This document shows, one piece after another, positions 44,914 to 53,489 of a stretch of DNA of 64,000 nt. Both the position numbers and the translations under genes were made by a program. The DNA is taken from positions 682,001-746,000 of the forward strand of contig NZ_KI391954.1 in NCBI RefSeq assembly GCF_000185725.2, in the 5' to 3' direction. This DNA is from Segniliparus rugosus ATCC BAA-974. Lineage in GTDB: Bacteria; Actinomycetota; Actinomycetes; Mycobacteriales; Mycobacteriaceae. Every line of letters begins with the position of its first letter. The stretch's first letter is position 1. The notes under the pieces were generated by a model. The model did no database searches. It was not told where the DNA came from and worked only from the letters and a program-made list of their open reading frames with translations.

Positions 44914-45573
44914 TCAGACAAGCTCGGATCCGGCGAGGAGGGCCTTCGTGGCGAGGCCGAGGCCGAGTTCCCCCGCTTTGCGCAAGTCCTGGGGCGCGTC
45001 AACGTCCTGGCGCAGCCCTGGCAGCTGGTCCGCGATGGCGAACGCGCCGGAGGCGGCGTGCCGGGCCGAGGAGCCGGGGCCGAAAGCCGGGGCTAGCTCC
45101 GTTGCCGCGTCGGCGATGAGCGCGGTGGTCCCGGACCCGTCGTGATCGGCGACGTACGCACGGCTGCGCCCGCGCGCGGCGCGGAGCGCCTGCTGCAGCT
45201 CCATGGGCCGCAGCGCGGGCAGGTCGCCGTGCAACGCGATCCGCAGCGCGGCGGGGAACCGCTCGCGCGCCCACCCGTCCGCCGACCGCAGCGCCGCGTT
45301 GAGCCCGCCCGCTCCTTCTGGTTCGTCGAGCGCGACGGCTCCGTACGCTTGGGCGAGGGCTTGCACCTGGGGGTCTTCGGTGACCACCGCGATGGCCCTT
45401 GTCCAAGCGGCCCCGCGCGCGGCTTCGAGGACGTCGGTGAGCATCGCGAGCGTCAGTTGGGCGCGTTGCTCGGCGGAGAGCGCCGGCGCAAGCCGGGTTT
45501 TCGCGTCCCGAAGGGGTTTGACGGCGATGAGAACGACCGCATGCGGGAGCGCTGGTCTGGGCACGATCACCAT
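44914..45573 (-). CDS. cofC: Phosphoenolpyruvate guanylyltransferase CofC (coenzyme F420 synthesis)
   Basis: CofC/FbiD forms the activated phosphoenolpyruvate or lactate used in F420 synthesis. About 219 residues from ATG 45573; the MobA/GT-A-like fold is seen in VVLIAVKPLRDAKTRLAPALSAEQR, HGDLPALRPMELQQAL and FGPGSSARHAASGA. It corresponds to M. tuberculosis Rv2983. TACAAT overlaps the ATG and lies 7 nt before an in-frame GTG at 45564, so the true start may be 45564. Confidence 0.88.
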   Translation of the reverse strand: MVIVPRPALPHAVVLIAVKPLRDAKTRLAPALSAEQRAQLTLAMLTDVLEAARGAAWTRAIAVVTEDPQVQALAQAYGAVALDEPEGAGGLNAALRSADGWARERFPAALRIALHGDLPALRPMELQQALRAARGRSRAYVADHDGSGTTALIADAATELAPAFGPGSSARHAASGAFAIADQLPGLRQDVDAPQDLRKAGELGLGLATKALLAGSELV

Positions 45574-45577
45574 TGTA
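45572..45577 (-). promoter_or_regulatory. -10 hexamer at the cofC start
   Basis: Minus strand TACAAT, 7 nt, GTG 45564 in the cofC frame. If used, the annotated ATG 45573 is untranscribed. Confidence 0.35.
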
Positions 45578-45650
45578 AAGATGTTCGCCGTCGGCTTCTC
45601 GGGCTTGCCAGGGGCGAAAATAACTTGATCTTTATCAGACCGTGTCCTTA

Positions 45651-45681
45651 ATCTTAAGTTCATCTTAAGTTTACGTATCAT
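45651..45681 (+). promoter_or_regulatory. 11-bp direct repeats and -10 before the small exported protein gene
   Basis: ATCTTAAGTTC (45651-45661) and ATCTTAAGTTT (45662-45672) are adjacent 11-bp direct repeats. TATCAT (45676-45681) follows 3 nt later. This is the layout of OmpR/PhoB-family activator sites: one helical-turn repeat replacing the -35. PHO-box similarity (GTTCATCTTAA) is suggestive only. Confidence 0.5.
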
Positions 45682-45690
45682 GCTGGTTGT

Positions 45691-45710
45691 AAAGCGCAAC
45701 GAGGCGCTTT
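45691..45710 (+). other. 5'-leader hairpin of the small exported protein gene
   Basis: AAAGCGC (45691-45697) pairs with GCGCTTT (45704-45710) around a 6-nt loop, close to the expected transcription start and followed by TTTTGAG. It could stabilise the 5' end or act as an attenuator. Confidence 0.4.
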
Positions 45711-45734
45711 TGAGAGATTGAGGAGGCAACAGCA

Positions 45735-46004
45735 ATGTTCCCTTTTGGTATGACGACCCGCAGCGTGGGCGCGACGGCCTTCGGCTTCGCCCTGCTTGCT
45801 GGCCTCACGCCGGTTAGTTTCGCGAGCGCCGCGACGACTCCCCGGCACACCGGCGATTCCTCGTACGGGCCCTGTTACTACAACCCGATCCCGTGCAACA
45901 ACGCGCAGGGACAGGGCAACCGCTACGCGAACCCGCCGCTGCCCAACTCCAAGCCGCAAGCCAACGTCCACATCCTCCCGCCGCCGGACGCGACCGCGCG
46001 CTAG
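45735..46004 (+). CDS. Small exported protein with a cysteine pair
   Basis: An 89-residue protein. Signal peptide about 1-31 with hydrophobic core GATAFGFALLAGLTPVSFA and signal peptidase site after ASA. The mature part is about 58 residues, rich in Pro, Asn and Tyr, with a CYYNPIPC motif likely to form a disulfide. ATG 45735 follows a strong AGGAGG. It has its own regulated-looking promoter and does not resemble any family I know. Its neighbours cofC-ppk and gpsA do not explain it. Confidence 0.72.
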   Translation: MFPFGMTTRSVGATAFGFALLAGLTPVSFASAATTPRHTGDSSYGPCYYNPIPCNNAQGQGNRYANPPLPNSKPQANVHILPPPDATAR

Positions 46005-46040
46005 GCCGCGGTTGATTCGCGTTCGCCGCCCTGGCGGGAT

Positions 46041-46046
46041 TAGTCT
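46041..46046 (+). promoter_or_regulatory. -10 hexamer of putative leaderless gpsA promoter
   Basis: TAGTCT, 6 nt (GAGCGC), ATG 46053; identical spacer to dxs. Confidence 0.45.
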
Positions 46047-46052
46047 GAGCGC

Positions 46053-47066
46053 ATGACGTACGAGGCGGTGACGGCGGAGGTCGCGGTCATGGGCGCAGGT
46101 TCCTGGGGCACCGCGATGGCCAAGGTGATCGCCGGGCTCGGGCACAAGGTGGTGCTGTGGTCCCGGCGCGAAGAGCTGGCCGAGGCGATCAACCGGGACC
46201 GGGAGAACGCGGAATACTTGCCAGGCTGGCGGCTTCCTGACTCGGTCGTCGTCACGGCGGACCCGGCCGCGGCGGTGGCCGAGGCGCGCACGGTGCTGCT
46301 CGCGACCCCGGCGCAGAGCCTGCGCGCGAACCTGGAGGCATGGGGCGGCGCGATCAAACCAGGAGCCCTCTTGCTCTCGCTCTCCAAAGGGCTCGAGCGG
46401 GGCACGAAGCTGCGCATGACCGAAGTGGTCGAGGACGTGCTGGGCAAGCCGCACGGCGAGGTGGCGGTGCTTTCCGGCCCGAACCTCGCGTTGGAGGTGG
46501 CGGCGGGCCAGCCGTCCGGCGCGGTGATCGCCTGCTCGGACGAGCGAGCGGCCCTCGCCCTGCAGCGGCTCTGCGCGGCCTCGAACTTCCGGGTCTACAC
46601 GAACGACGACGTGGTGGGCGTCGAACTCGCGGGCGTGGTCAAGAACGTCATCGCCCTCGCCTGCGGCATCGCGTCCGGGGTCGGGTACGGGCAGAACACC
46701 CTCGCGGTCCTGATCACCAGGGGTTTGGCGGAGATCGCCAGGCTCGGCGTCGCGATGGGCGCGAAAGCCGCGACCTTCTCCGGCCTCGCCGGGGTGGGTG
46801 ACCTCGTCGCCACATGCACGTCGCCGTTGTCCCGCAATCGCGCGTTCGGGGTGCGCCTCGGACTGGGCGAAGGCGCGGTGGCTGCGGCGAACGGGCCGCA
46901 CGGCGTGGTCGAAGGCTACGCCTGCTGCGGCGCGGTGCGCGAGCTTGCCGCCGACCACGGGGTGGAGATGCCCATCACCGAGGCGGTGTACCAGGTGTGC
47001 CACCAGGGCGCGGCGGTGAGCGAGGCGGTCGAGAGCCTCATGGGCAGGAAGATCGGCGCGGAATGA
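46053..47066 (+). CDS. gpsA: Glycerol-3-phosphate dehydrogenase [NAD(P)+]
   Basis: Makes sn-glycerol-3-phosphate for phospholipid synthesis. 337 residues with the Rossmann loop VMGAGSWGTAMAKVI, the LLSLSKGLE segment, catalytic lysine in ELAGVVKNVIALACGI, and GLAGVGDLVATC. It overlaps ddl by four bases (ATGA), the order gpdA2-ddlA known from M. tuberculosis. Confidence 0.95.
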   Translation: MTYEAVTAEVAVMGAGSWGTAMAKVIAGLGHKVVLWSRREELAEAINRDRENAEYLPGWRLPDSVVVTADPAAAVAEARTVLLATPAQSLRANLEAWGGAIKPGALLLSLSKGLERGTKLRMTEVVEDVLGKPHGEVAVLSGPNLALEVAAGQPSGAVIACSDERAALALQRLCAASNFRVYTNDDVVGVELAGVVKNVIALACGIASGVGYGQNTLAVLITRGLAEIARLGVAMGAKAATFSGLAGVGDLVATCTSPLSRNRAFGVRLGLGEGAVAAANGPHGVVEGYACCGAVRELAADHGVEMPITEAVYQVCHQGAAVSEAVESLMGRKIGAE

Positions 47067-48139
47067 CCCGGAAAACCACAGTGCTCGTTGTCTTCGGCGG
47101 AGTCAGCAGCGAGCACGAGATCTCCTGCCTGTCCGCCGCTTCGATCCTGGCGCAGCTGGACTCCAGCCGCTACGAGGCGGTCCCGGTGGGGATCACCAAG
47201 GAGGGCGACTGGGTTCTGGACCGACGGCCGCCCGAGGTGCTCGGGGACAAACTCGGCGGCTTGCCGCAAGTGGACGCCTCGGCTCCGAGGGTGGCGCTCG
47301 CCGTCGGGCGCACCGGCTCGGGGGAGCTGCGCCAGGTCTCGGACGGCGCGTTGGTGGCCACGGCGGACGTCGTGTTCCCAGTGCTGCACGGCCCGTTCGG
47401 CGAGGACGGCACCCTGCAGGGCCTCTTGGAGTTCGCGAACCTCCCCTACGTCGGTTGCGGCGTGTTCGCGAGCGCGGCCTGCATGGACAAGACGCAGATG
47501 AAGGTGCTGCTCCGGGGCGGCGGCTTGCCGGTCGGCCCGTACGAGGCGCTCGCCCCAGGCGAGGACGTGGACGAGGCGGCGCTGCGCGACCGGCTCGGCC
47601 TGCCGTTGTTCGTGAAACCCGCCCGAGGCGGCTCCTCGCTCGGCGTGGTGAAGGTCGAGCGCTGGGAGGATCTGCCCGAGGCGGTCGCCGTGGCGCGGAA
47701 ATACGACCCGAAAGTGCTCGTGGAGACCGGGATCGCCGGTCGCGAGGTCGAATGCGCGGTGCTGGAGTTCCCGGACGGGCGCGTGGAGGCGAGCGTGCTC
47801 GGCGAGATCGTCGTCCCCGACGCGTACGACTTCGAGACGAAATACTTGAACAACATCGCGCGGCTGCAAGTGCCCGCAGACGTGTCCGAGCCGCTTGCGA
47901 GCGAGATCCGGGCGTTGGCGGTGCGGGCGTTCGAGACGATGGACTGCTCCGGGCTCGCCCGGGTGGACTTCTTCATCGCCGAGGACGGCGGACCGATCAT
48001 CAACGAGCTCAACACTCTGCCAGGGTTCACCACCTCCTCGCTGTATCCGAAGATGTGGGAGCAGACCGGGCTGGACTACTCGAAGCTGCTGGACACGCTC
48101 ATCGAGACGGCGTTCGCGCGGGGCGTCGGCCTGCGCTGA
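47063..48139 (+). CDS. ddl: D-alanine-D-alanine ligase
   Basis: ATP-grasp ligase making the D-Ala-D-Ala dipeptide of peptidoglycan; target of cycloserine. 358 residues: FGGVSSEHEISCLSAASIL at the N-terminus, HGPFGEDGTLQGLLE, the ATP-grasp KPARGGSSLGVVKV, and the Mg2+ site RVDFFIAEDGGPIINELNTLPGFT. ATG 47063 lies in the gpsA stop overlap. The serine/tyrosine specificity residues fit D-Ala, not D-Lac. Confidence 0.95.
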   Translation: MTRKTTVLVVFGGVSSEHEISCLSAASILAQLDSSRYEAVPVGITKEGDWVLDRRPPEVLGDKLGGLPQVDASAPRVALAVGRTGSGELRQVSDGALVATADVVFPVLHGPFGEDGTLQGLLEFANLPYVGCGVFASAACMDKTQMKVLLRGGGLPVGPYEALAPGEDVDEAALRDRLGLPLFVKPARGGSSLGVVKVERWEDLPEAVAVARKYDPKVLVETGIAGREVECAVLEFPDGRVEASVLGEIVVPDAYDFETKYLNNIARLQVPADVSEPLASEIRALAVRAFETMDCSGLARVDFFIAEDGGPIINELNTLPGFTTSSLYPKMWEQTGLDYSKLLDTLIETAFARGVGLR

Positions 48140-48215
48140 CCGCCCTCTGCTGGGCCGAGGCGTGGCGGCATATCCCAGCTCAGCCGGTTCTTGACCTCGA
48201 GGAGACTTGAAGTTT

Positions 48216-48221
48216 TAGGCT
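48216..48221 (+). promoter_or_regulatory. -10 hexamer of putative leaderless VOC gene promoter
   Basis: TAGGCT, 7 nt, ATG 48229. A TTGACC at 48191-48196 with a 19-nt spacer is a possible -35. Confidence 0.45.
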
Positions 48222-48228
48222 CGTGGGC

Positions 48229-48894
48229 ATGAAGATGCACGATGTCCAGATCACCGCCACCGATGTGCCCGGAGCCGCGCGCTTCTACTCCGAAACGCTG
48301 GGGTTGCCGGTGAAGCTCGACCGGGACAAGGCGACGGTCCACATCGGGGACAGCACCTTGACGATGGTCCCCGGCTCCGCGTATCAGGGCGCGCACCACA
48401 TCGCCTTCACCATTCCCGCAGGAAGCCTGGCTCAGGCCAAGCGCTGGCTGTCGCAGCGGGTGGCCCTGCAAACCGACGGCCAATGGCACGACGAGTTCGA
48501 CTGCCCGCCCAACTGGCAGGCGCGCAGCATTTACTTCGCCGGGCCCGACGACGCGGTGCTCGAACTCATCGAGCGCAACGTCCTCGACAACCGGATCGAC
48601 CACCCCTTCGGGGCCGGCGATATCCGGTATCTCAGCGAAGTCGGCTTCGGGGTCTCCGACGTGCTGCAGGCTCAGGCGCTCATGCGCGACGGACTCGGAC
48701 TCCTGCCGTTCGGCGAGCCGAGTCCGAGATTCGGCCCGGTGGGCGATCACGACGGTTTGTTCATCCTGGTGCCCGCCGAAGCCACCTGGCGCCCTGAACA
48801 ACGGGTTTCGCCGCCCGCCGCGCCGATTGTGGTCACCGCGGACGTGCCCGCCGCGCTGGAGATCGGCGAGCACTACCTCGTCCGGCCGCGTTGA
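48229..48894 (+). CDS. VOC (glyoxalase/dioxygenase) superfamily protein
   Basis: A 221-residue protein with two beta-alpha-beta-beta-beta modules. Module 1 begins MHDVQITATDVPGAARFYSETLGL with candidate metal ligands His4 and Glu in VLELIERN; module 2 begins RYLSEVGFGVSDVLQAQALM. This resembles extradiol dioxygenase/glyoxalase proteins but a third ligand is not obvious. It sits alone between ddl and the convergent DUF3515 gene. Substrate unknown. Confidence 0.78.
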   Translation: MKMHDVQITATDVPGAARFYSETLGLPVKLDRDKATVHIGDSTLTMVPGSAYQGAHHIAFTIPAGSLAQAKRWLSQRVALQTDGQWHDEFDCPPNWQARSIYFAGPDDAVLELIERNVLDNRIDHPFGAGDIRYLSEVGFGVSDVLQAQALMRDGLGLLPFGEPSPRFGPVGDHDGLFILVPAEATWRPEQRVSPPAAPIVVTADVPAALEIGEHYLVRPR

Positions 48895-48903
48895 GAGACG
48901 CGG

Positions 48904-48923
48904 GCCGCGCCAGCTCGCGCGGC
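48904..48923. terminator. Hairpin between VOC and DUF3515 genes
   Basis: GCCGCGC-CAGCTC-GCGCGGC, a 7-bp GC stem between convergent genes. No T-run. Confidence 0.45.
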
Positions 48924-48933
48924 GGTCTGTGGG

Positions 48934-49470
48934 TTAGTGCTTACCGCCCGCGTAGTCCGGGCTTGTGGCGGGCAGCGTCTTCGAGATCGCATCGGAGACC
49001 GCTTGCACCGGGGCCGTCGTGCCCACGCCGGGGTCGTAGCCGAGCCGGACGTACACCGGGCGGTCCACCGCCACCCACGTCTGCTCGGCGTGGCCGGTCC
49101 CTTCGCCGACACGCAGCCACTTCACGGCGGACACCTCTTGGAACGCGGAGTCGGGCCGCAGCTCGTCCGGGCGGGGGACTCCGCAACGCAGCTCCACCAG
49201 CTCGCCCTTCTGGCTCCGCCACGCCGCCGCGCCCGCCGGGGCGGGATCGGCGAGCTTCGCCCGCGAGAACGGGCCGAGGCGATCGGGCAGGCCGCCGAGG
49301 AGTTTCGCGCAGTCGGGCGAGCCCGCTTGCGGGGCGGGAACGTCGGCCAGCCGCACGATGTCGTCCCGTTCGACACGCTGCACGCGTTTCGCCAGGAGCA
49401 GCACCACGGCCAACAAGACAAACGGGAGCACCGCGACGATCACCAACCGGGTGCGAGCATTCAGCCTCAT
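48934..49470 (-). CDS. DUF3515 membrane-anchored protein
   Basis: A 178-residue protein with one N-terminal membrane helix (about 9-27, LVIVAVLPFVLLAVVLLLA) and an exported domain with cysteines in SPDCAKLLGGLPD and LRCGVPRPDEL. These are DUF3515 hallmarks; the M. tuberculosis homologue lies next to thiL. ATG 49470 has TACCCT 8 nt upstream. Divergent from thiL. Function unknown. Confidence 0.83.
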   Translation of the reverse strand: MRLNARTRLVIVAVLPFVLLAVVLLLAKRVQRVERDDIVRLADVPAPQAGSPDCAKLLGGLPDRLGPFSRAKLADPAPAGAAAWRSQKGELVELRCGVPRPDELRPDSAFQEVSAVKWLRVGEGTGHAEQTWVAVDRPVYVRLGYDPGVGTTAPVQAVSDAISKTLPATSPDYAGGKH

Positions 49471-49519
49471 ATCGAGCCAGGGTACAGTCTGGGTGCACCC
49501 CGATGGAGCACCGCAACTC

Positions 49520-50569
49520 ATGACTGAACTCTCTCCCGCAACGCCGCAGCTGACAGTCGCCGACATCGGCGAGTTCGAACTCATCGCGAAGATCGCGTAC
49601 GGCCGTCCGCAACCAGGGTCGACGCTGCTCGGGCCGGGGGACGACGCGGCGGTGTTCGCGCTCGGCGGGGAACGGCTCGTGGCTTCCACCGACATGCTCG
49701 TCGAGGGGAGGCATTTCCGGCTCGACTGGTCGCCGCCCCGGATGATCGGGCGCAAAGTCATCGCGCAGAACGCCGCCGACGTCGCCGCGATGGGCGCGCG
49801 GCCGGTCGGGTTCCTCATCGGCCTCGCCTGTCCGAAAGGCACGGCCGCGAGTTTCGTGGAGGAGCTGTACGAAGGCCTCTGGGAAGGAGCCCGCGACTTG
49901 GGGACCGCGCTTTCCGGCGGCGACTTGGTGGAGGCCGACCACATCGTGGTCAGCGGGACCGTCCTCGGCGCGATGGACGGGCTGACCCCGGTCACCAGGG
50001 GCGGGGCCGCCCCCGGACAGGTGGTCGCGGTCGCGGGCGAACTCGGCTGCTCCGCCGCAGGCCAAGCGCTGATCGAGGCCGGGCTCACGGTCGAAGCCCT
50101 CGAAGCGCAACTGGCCGAGCCCGGCGCGCGGGCGCAGGACATCGGCGCGCTCATCGAGCTGGTCGAACGCCATCAGTCGCCCCGGCCGCCGCTTATGGAA
50201 GGCTCCGTTGCGGCCCGTGCGGGCGCGACCGCGATGATCGACGTCTCGGACGGTTTGGTCGCCGATCTGCGGCACGTGGCCGAGGCTTCCAAAGTCGGGA
50301 TCGTGGTGCAGGTCGACGCGCTGCACAGCCCATGGCAGCTCGCCATCGCGGCGGAGCGGTTGGGGGCCTCGGCGACGAGATGGCTGCTCTCCGGCGGCGA
50401 AGACCACGCGCTCGCGGCGGTTTTCCCCAGCGAGGAGGCAGTGCCGCAGTGGTGGACTCCGATCGGCCGGACAGTCCCGCTGGAGGAGACCTCCGGGCCG
50501 AAGGGGCCGGAATGGGTGCGCTTGTCGACCGGGGAAGCCGCCGAGCACACCGGCTGGCGGTCGTTCTAG
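49520..50569 (+). CDS. thiL: Thiamine-monophosphate kinase ThiL
   Basis: Phosphorylates TMP to thiamine diphosphate, the cofactor of Dxs encoded in this window. 349 residues of the PurM/AIR-synthase type: GPGDDAAVF with Mg2+ aspartates, STDMLVEGRHFR, GRKVIAQNAADVAAMGA, SGGDLVEA and IDVSDGLVADLRH. ATG 49520 follows GGAG by 10 nt; an in-frame GTG at 49493 exists upstream. Confidence 0.94.
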   Translation: MTELSPATPQLTVADIGEFELIAKIAYGRPQPGSTLLGPGDDAAVFALGGERLVASTDMLVEGRHFRLDWSPPRMIGRKVIAQNAADVAAMGARPVGFLIGLACPKGTAASFVEELYEGLWEGARDLGTALSGGDLVEADHIVVSGTVLGAMDGLTPVTRGGAAPGQVVAVAGELGCSAAGQALIEAGLTVEALEAQLAEPGARAQDIGALIELVERHQSPRPPLMEGSVAARAGATAMIDVSDGLVADLRHVAEASKVGIVVQVDALHSPWQLAIAAERLGASATRWLLSGGEDHALAAVFPSEEAVPQWWTPIGRTVPLEETSGPKGPEWVRLSTGEAAEHTGWRSF

Positions 50570-50604
50570 CGCGACAGCGGGCAGTGCCTGTCAGCCGGGT
50601 TCGG

Positions 50605-50610
50605 TACTGT
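50605..50610 (+). promoter_or_regulatory. -10 hexamer of putative leaderless carbonic-anhydrase-like gene promoter
   Basis: TACTGT, 7 nt, ATG 50618. Confidence 0.4.
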
Positions 50611-50617
50611 GCCTCGT

Positions 50618-51139
50618 ATGACTGTGTACGCTCTCGGCGACCTTGTTCCCGACATCCATCCTGAAGCGTTCGTGCACCCAGAAGCGGTGGTCATCGGGAA
50701 TGTCGTGCTGGAGGCGGGCTCTTCGGTGTGGCCGACGGCGGTGCTGCGCGGGGACGCGGGGAAGATCGTCGTCGGAGCCCGCACCAGCGTGCAGGACGGC
50801 ACCATCGTGCATTGCACGGCCATTCACGACACGATCATCGGCGAGGACTGCGTGGTCGGGCACAACGCCCATATCGAAGGCGCGGTCATCGGCCGCAACG
50901 TGCTGATCGCCTCGGGGTCGGTGGTCCTCAACGGCTCGGTGATCGAGGAGGGCTCGGCGGTCGGGGCTGGCGCGGTGGTCTCGCCGGGGACGACGGTTCC
51001 CGCGCGTTCGCTCGCCCTCGGCGTCCCGGCGAAGATCCGCGAGGGCTACCAGGTCCCCGAGAACCACATCCAGCTCAACGTCGCGGCGTACTTGTACTAC
51101 TCCCAGCAGCACCGCGACGGCTTGCGGAGGCTCTCGTGA
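50618..51139 (+). CDS. Gamma carbonic anhydrase-like hexapeptide protein
   Basis: A 173-residue left-handed beta-helix with hexapeptide repeats ([21 protein letters not shown] onward). Of the three metal histidines of gamma carbonic anhydrases, His65 (TIVHCT) and His82 (VGHNAH) are present; the third position, usually His in GHxxxxHG, aligns with Glu87, while a histidine lies two residues earlier at 85. Zinc binding is therefore uncertain. It overlaps ung by four bases (GTGA). Confidence 0.85.
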   Translation: MTVYALGDLVPDIHPEAFVHPEAVVIGNVVLEAGSSVWPTAVLRGDAGKIVVGARTSVQDGTIVHCTAIHDTIIGEDCVVGHNAHIEGAVIGRNVLIASGSVVLNGSVIEEGSAVGAGAVVSPGTTVPARSLALGVPAKIREGYQVPENHIQLNVAAYLYYSQQHRDGLRRLS

Positions 51140-51810
51140 GCGCCCGTCCGCTGTCCGAGCTGGTCGATCCGGGCTGGGCGAAGGCGTTGGCCCCGGTCGA
51201 GGGCCAGATCCGGGCGATGGGCGATTTTTTGCGCGCGGAGCTGGAGGCGGGACGGTCCTACCTGCCGGAGGGCAAGAACGTGCTGCGCGCCTTCACCTAC
51301 CCCTTCGACAAAGTGAAAGTGCTCATCGTCGGCCAAGACCCGTACCCGACGCCGGGGCACGCCATCGGGCTCTCGTTCGCGGTGGACGAGCACGTCTCCC
51401 CGCTGCCGAAGAGCTTGCAGAACATCTTTCAGGAGCTCACGACGGACCTTGGCCTGCCCCGTCCGAAGCACGGCTCCCTCATCCCGTGGGCGGAGCACGG
51501 GGTGCTCATGCTCAACAGGGTGCTCACGGTGCGCCCCGGCGAGCCCGCCTCGCACCGGGGCAAAGGCTGGGAGGCCGTCACCGAGCAGGCGATCCGCGCG
51601 CTCGGGGCGCGCGAGGCCCCGCTCGTCGCGATCCTCTGGGGCCGGGACGCGGCCACGGCCAAGCCGTTCCTGCCCGGCGTGCCTGTGATCGAGTCCGTGC
51701 ATCCGTCGCCGCTGTCGGCGCACCGGGGCTTCTTCGGCTCCCGCCCGTTCAGCCGGGCGAACCAACACCTGGTGGAGCAGGGCGGGGAGCCGGTGGATTG
51801 GGCGCTCTGA
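51136..51810 (+). CDS. ung: Uracil-DNA glycosylase
   Basis: Removes uracil from DNA. 224 residues of family 1: water-activating motif [16 protein letters not shown] (Asp in QDPY), uracil contact LLLNxxLTV-like [16 protein letters not shown], and the DNA-intercalating [21 protein letters not shown] 51136 lies in the stop of the preceding gene. M. tuberculosis Ung (Rv2976c) has the same neighbours thiL and the DAK protein. Confidence 0.95.
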   Translation: MSARPLSELVDPGWAKALAPVEGQIRAMGDFLRAELEAGRSYLPEGKNVLRAFTYPFDKVKVLIVGQDPYPTPGHAIGLSFAVDEHVSPLPKSLQNIFQELTTDLGLPRPKHGSLIPWAEHGVLMLNRVLTVRPGEPASHRGKGWEAVTEQAIRALGAREAPLVAILWGRDAATAKPFLPGVPVIESVHPSPLSAHRGFFGSRPFSRANQHLVEQGGEPVDWAL

Positions 51811-53489
51811 ATCCTTGGGACGAGTACAGGGAATCGGGCCTGATCGACCATTGGGCCCGGATCGCGACCGAACGGCTCGCCCAGGCGCAGCCACAGATCG
51901 ACGCGGTGAACGTTTTCCCGGTGGCCGACCACGACACCGGGAGGAACATGCTCGCGACCATGCGGGCGGGCCTCGACGCGTTGTACAGGTTCCCCGATAT
52001 CCCGTGGACCGCCGCCAACATCGCGCAGACCCTGTTGCAGGGGGTGCTGGACGGGGCGAGGGGCAATTCCGGGATCATCCTCAGCCAGTTCTGGCGGGCG
52101 GTGTCGCAGACGATCGCCCGCAGGAGGTTCGACGCGGACGGCTACGCCGAAGCGCTCGCGTTGTCGGTGGCGCTGATCGGGGAGTCGGTGGCCGATCCGG
52201 TCGAGGGCACGGCGTGGTCCGTGCTGCGGGCCGCGGCGGACCGGGCGCGGGAACTGGCGGCCGAGGGGCGCGCGGAGCTTGCGGCGGTGGCCGCCGCCGT
52301 GGTCGAAGCCGCCGCGCTGGCCGTGGCCCGCACCCCCGAGCAGCTGCCGACGCTCGCCGAGGCGAAGGTGGTGGACGCGGGCGGGCTCGGGGTCCTTTGC
52401 GTCCTCGACGCCCTCGCCGAGACCGTGGAAGAGGAGAAGCGCGCGCGGGAAGCGCACGAGGCGTGGGAGGAGGCGGAGACGGCCCCGGAGCCGGAGCAGG
52501 TCCGGCCAGAGGTGCTCGCGCTGCTGGAGAGCATCGGCCCGGCGGAGCCGGTTTCCGTCAAACGGGCAGGCTCAGGCCCCGCGCGCAAACGCGAACCCGC
52601 CCCTGCGTACCACGAGGTCGAGCTGGAGCTGCTCGGCGCGACGGCGGAGGACGCGGCCCGATTGCGTTCGAGGTTGGCCGACGTCGGCGACTCGGTTGTG
52701 GTCGCGGGCGATGGGACGCGGCTGAAAGCGCATGCGCACACTTTCGACGCGGGAGCTGTCGTTTTAGCGGGGATCCAAGCCGGACGTGTGGTCGCGGTGC
52801 GGATCACGAACTTGCCGGTGTCCGCGCCGGAGCCGACCAGAGCGGTGCTCGCGCTCGCGGCGGGCGAGGGCCTCGCGGCTTTGTTCCGCGACGCGGGCGC
52901 GCATGTGCTCGACGTCGGCCCAGGGGCTTCCCCCGAGGGGCTGGCCGAGGCGGTCGCGGGGATCGAGGCGGACGAGGTGTTCGTCCTGCCCAACGGGGCA
53001 CTCGCCGGGCCGGATCTGATCCGCGCCGCTTCCGAGATCCGCGCGGCGGGACGCGAGGCGCGGTTCCTGCCGTGCGGCTCCCCGCTGCAGGGGCTCGCGG
53101 CGATCGCCGTGCACGACCCCGATCAGCCTGCGGGGGACGACGAGTACACGATGGCCTCGGCTGCGGCGGGGGCGCGTTGGGCCCGCTTGGTCACTGCGGA
53201 GGAGGAGGCGTTCACCTGGGCGGGCAAATGCTCGGCGGGGGACTGCCTCGGCCTGGTCGGGGACGAGGTCGTGCTGGTGTCCGAGAAGTCCGCGCACGCG
53301 TGCGCGGACCTGGTGGACCTCATGCTCGCCTCGGGCGGCGAGCTGGTGACGGTGCTGCTGGGGCAGTTGGGGGACGAGTCGGTCGCTGACGACATGGCCG
53401 AGCATATGCGCCGCCGCCATCCGGGGATCGAGCTCGTCGTCCTCGACGGCGGCCAGCCAGGCGAGATCGCGCAGGTGGGGGTCGAATGA
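51798..53489 (+). CDS. DAK2-domain protein, FakA/YloV type
   Basis: A 563-residue protein with an N-terminal DhaK-L (DAK2) ATP-binding domain: [18 protein letters not shown], in which the Asp pair normally binds Mg-ATP, and [13 protein letters not shown]. The rest matches the DegV-associated C-terminal region ([27 protein letters not shown]). Homologues are the fatty acid kinase subunit FakA; the FakB partner is not in the window. In M. tuberculosis the equivalent is split (Rv2975c/Rv2974c); here it is one reading frame. TTG 51798 follows GGGGAG and overlaps ung by 13 nt; its stop overlaps recG. Confidence 0.85.
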   Translation: MGALNPWDEYRESGLIDHWARIATERLAQAQPQIDAVNVFPVADHDTGRNMLATMRAGLDALYRFPDIPWTAANIAQTLLQGVLDGARGNSGIILSQFWRAVSQTIARRRFDADGYAEALALSVALIGESVADPVEGTAWSVLRAAADRARELAAEGRAELAAVAAAVVEAAALAVARTPEQLPTLAEAKVVDAGGLGVLCVLDALAETVEEEKRAREAHEAWEEAETAPEPEQVRPEVLALLESIGPAEPVSVKRAGSGPARKREPAPAYHEVELELLGATAEDAARLRSRLADVGDSVVVAGDGTRLKAHAHTFDAGAVVLAGIQAGRVVAVRITNLPVSAPEPTRAVLALAAGEGLAALFRDAGAHVLDVGPGASPEGLAEAVAGIEADEVFVLPNGALAGPDLIRAASEIRAAGREARFLPCGSPLQGLAAIAVHDPDQPAGDDEYTMASAAAGARWARLVTAEEEAFTWAGKCSAGDCLGLVGDEVVLVSEKSAHACADLVDLMLASGGELVTVLLGQLGDESVADDMAEHMRRRHPGIELVVLDGGQPGEIAQVGVE

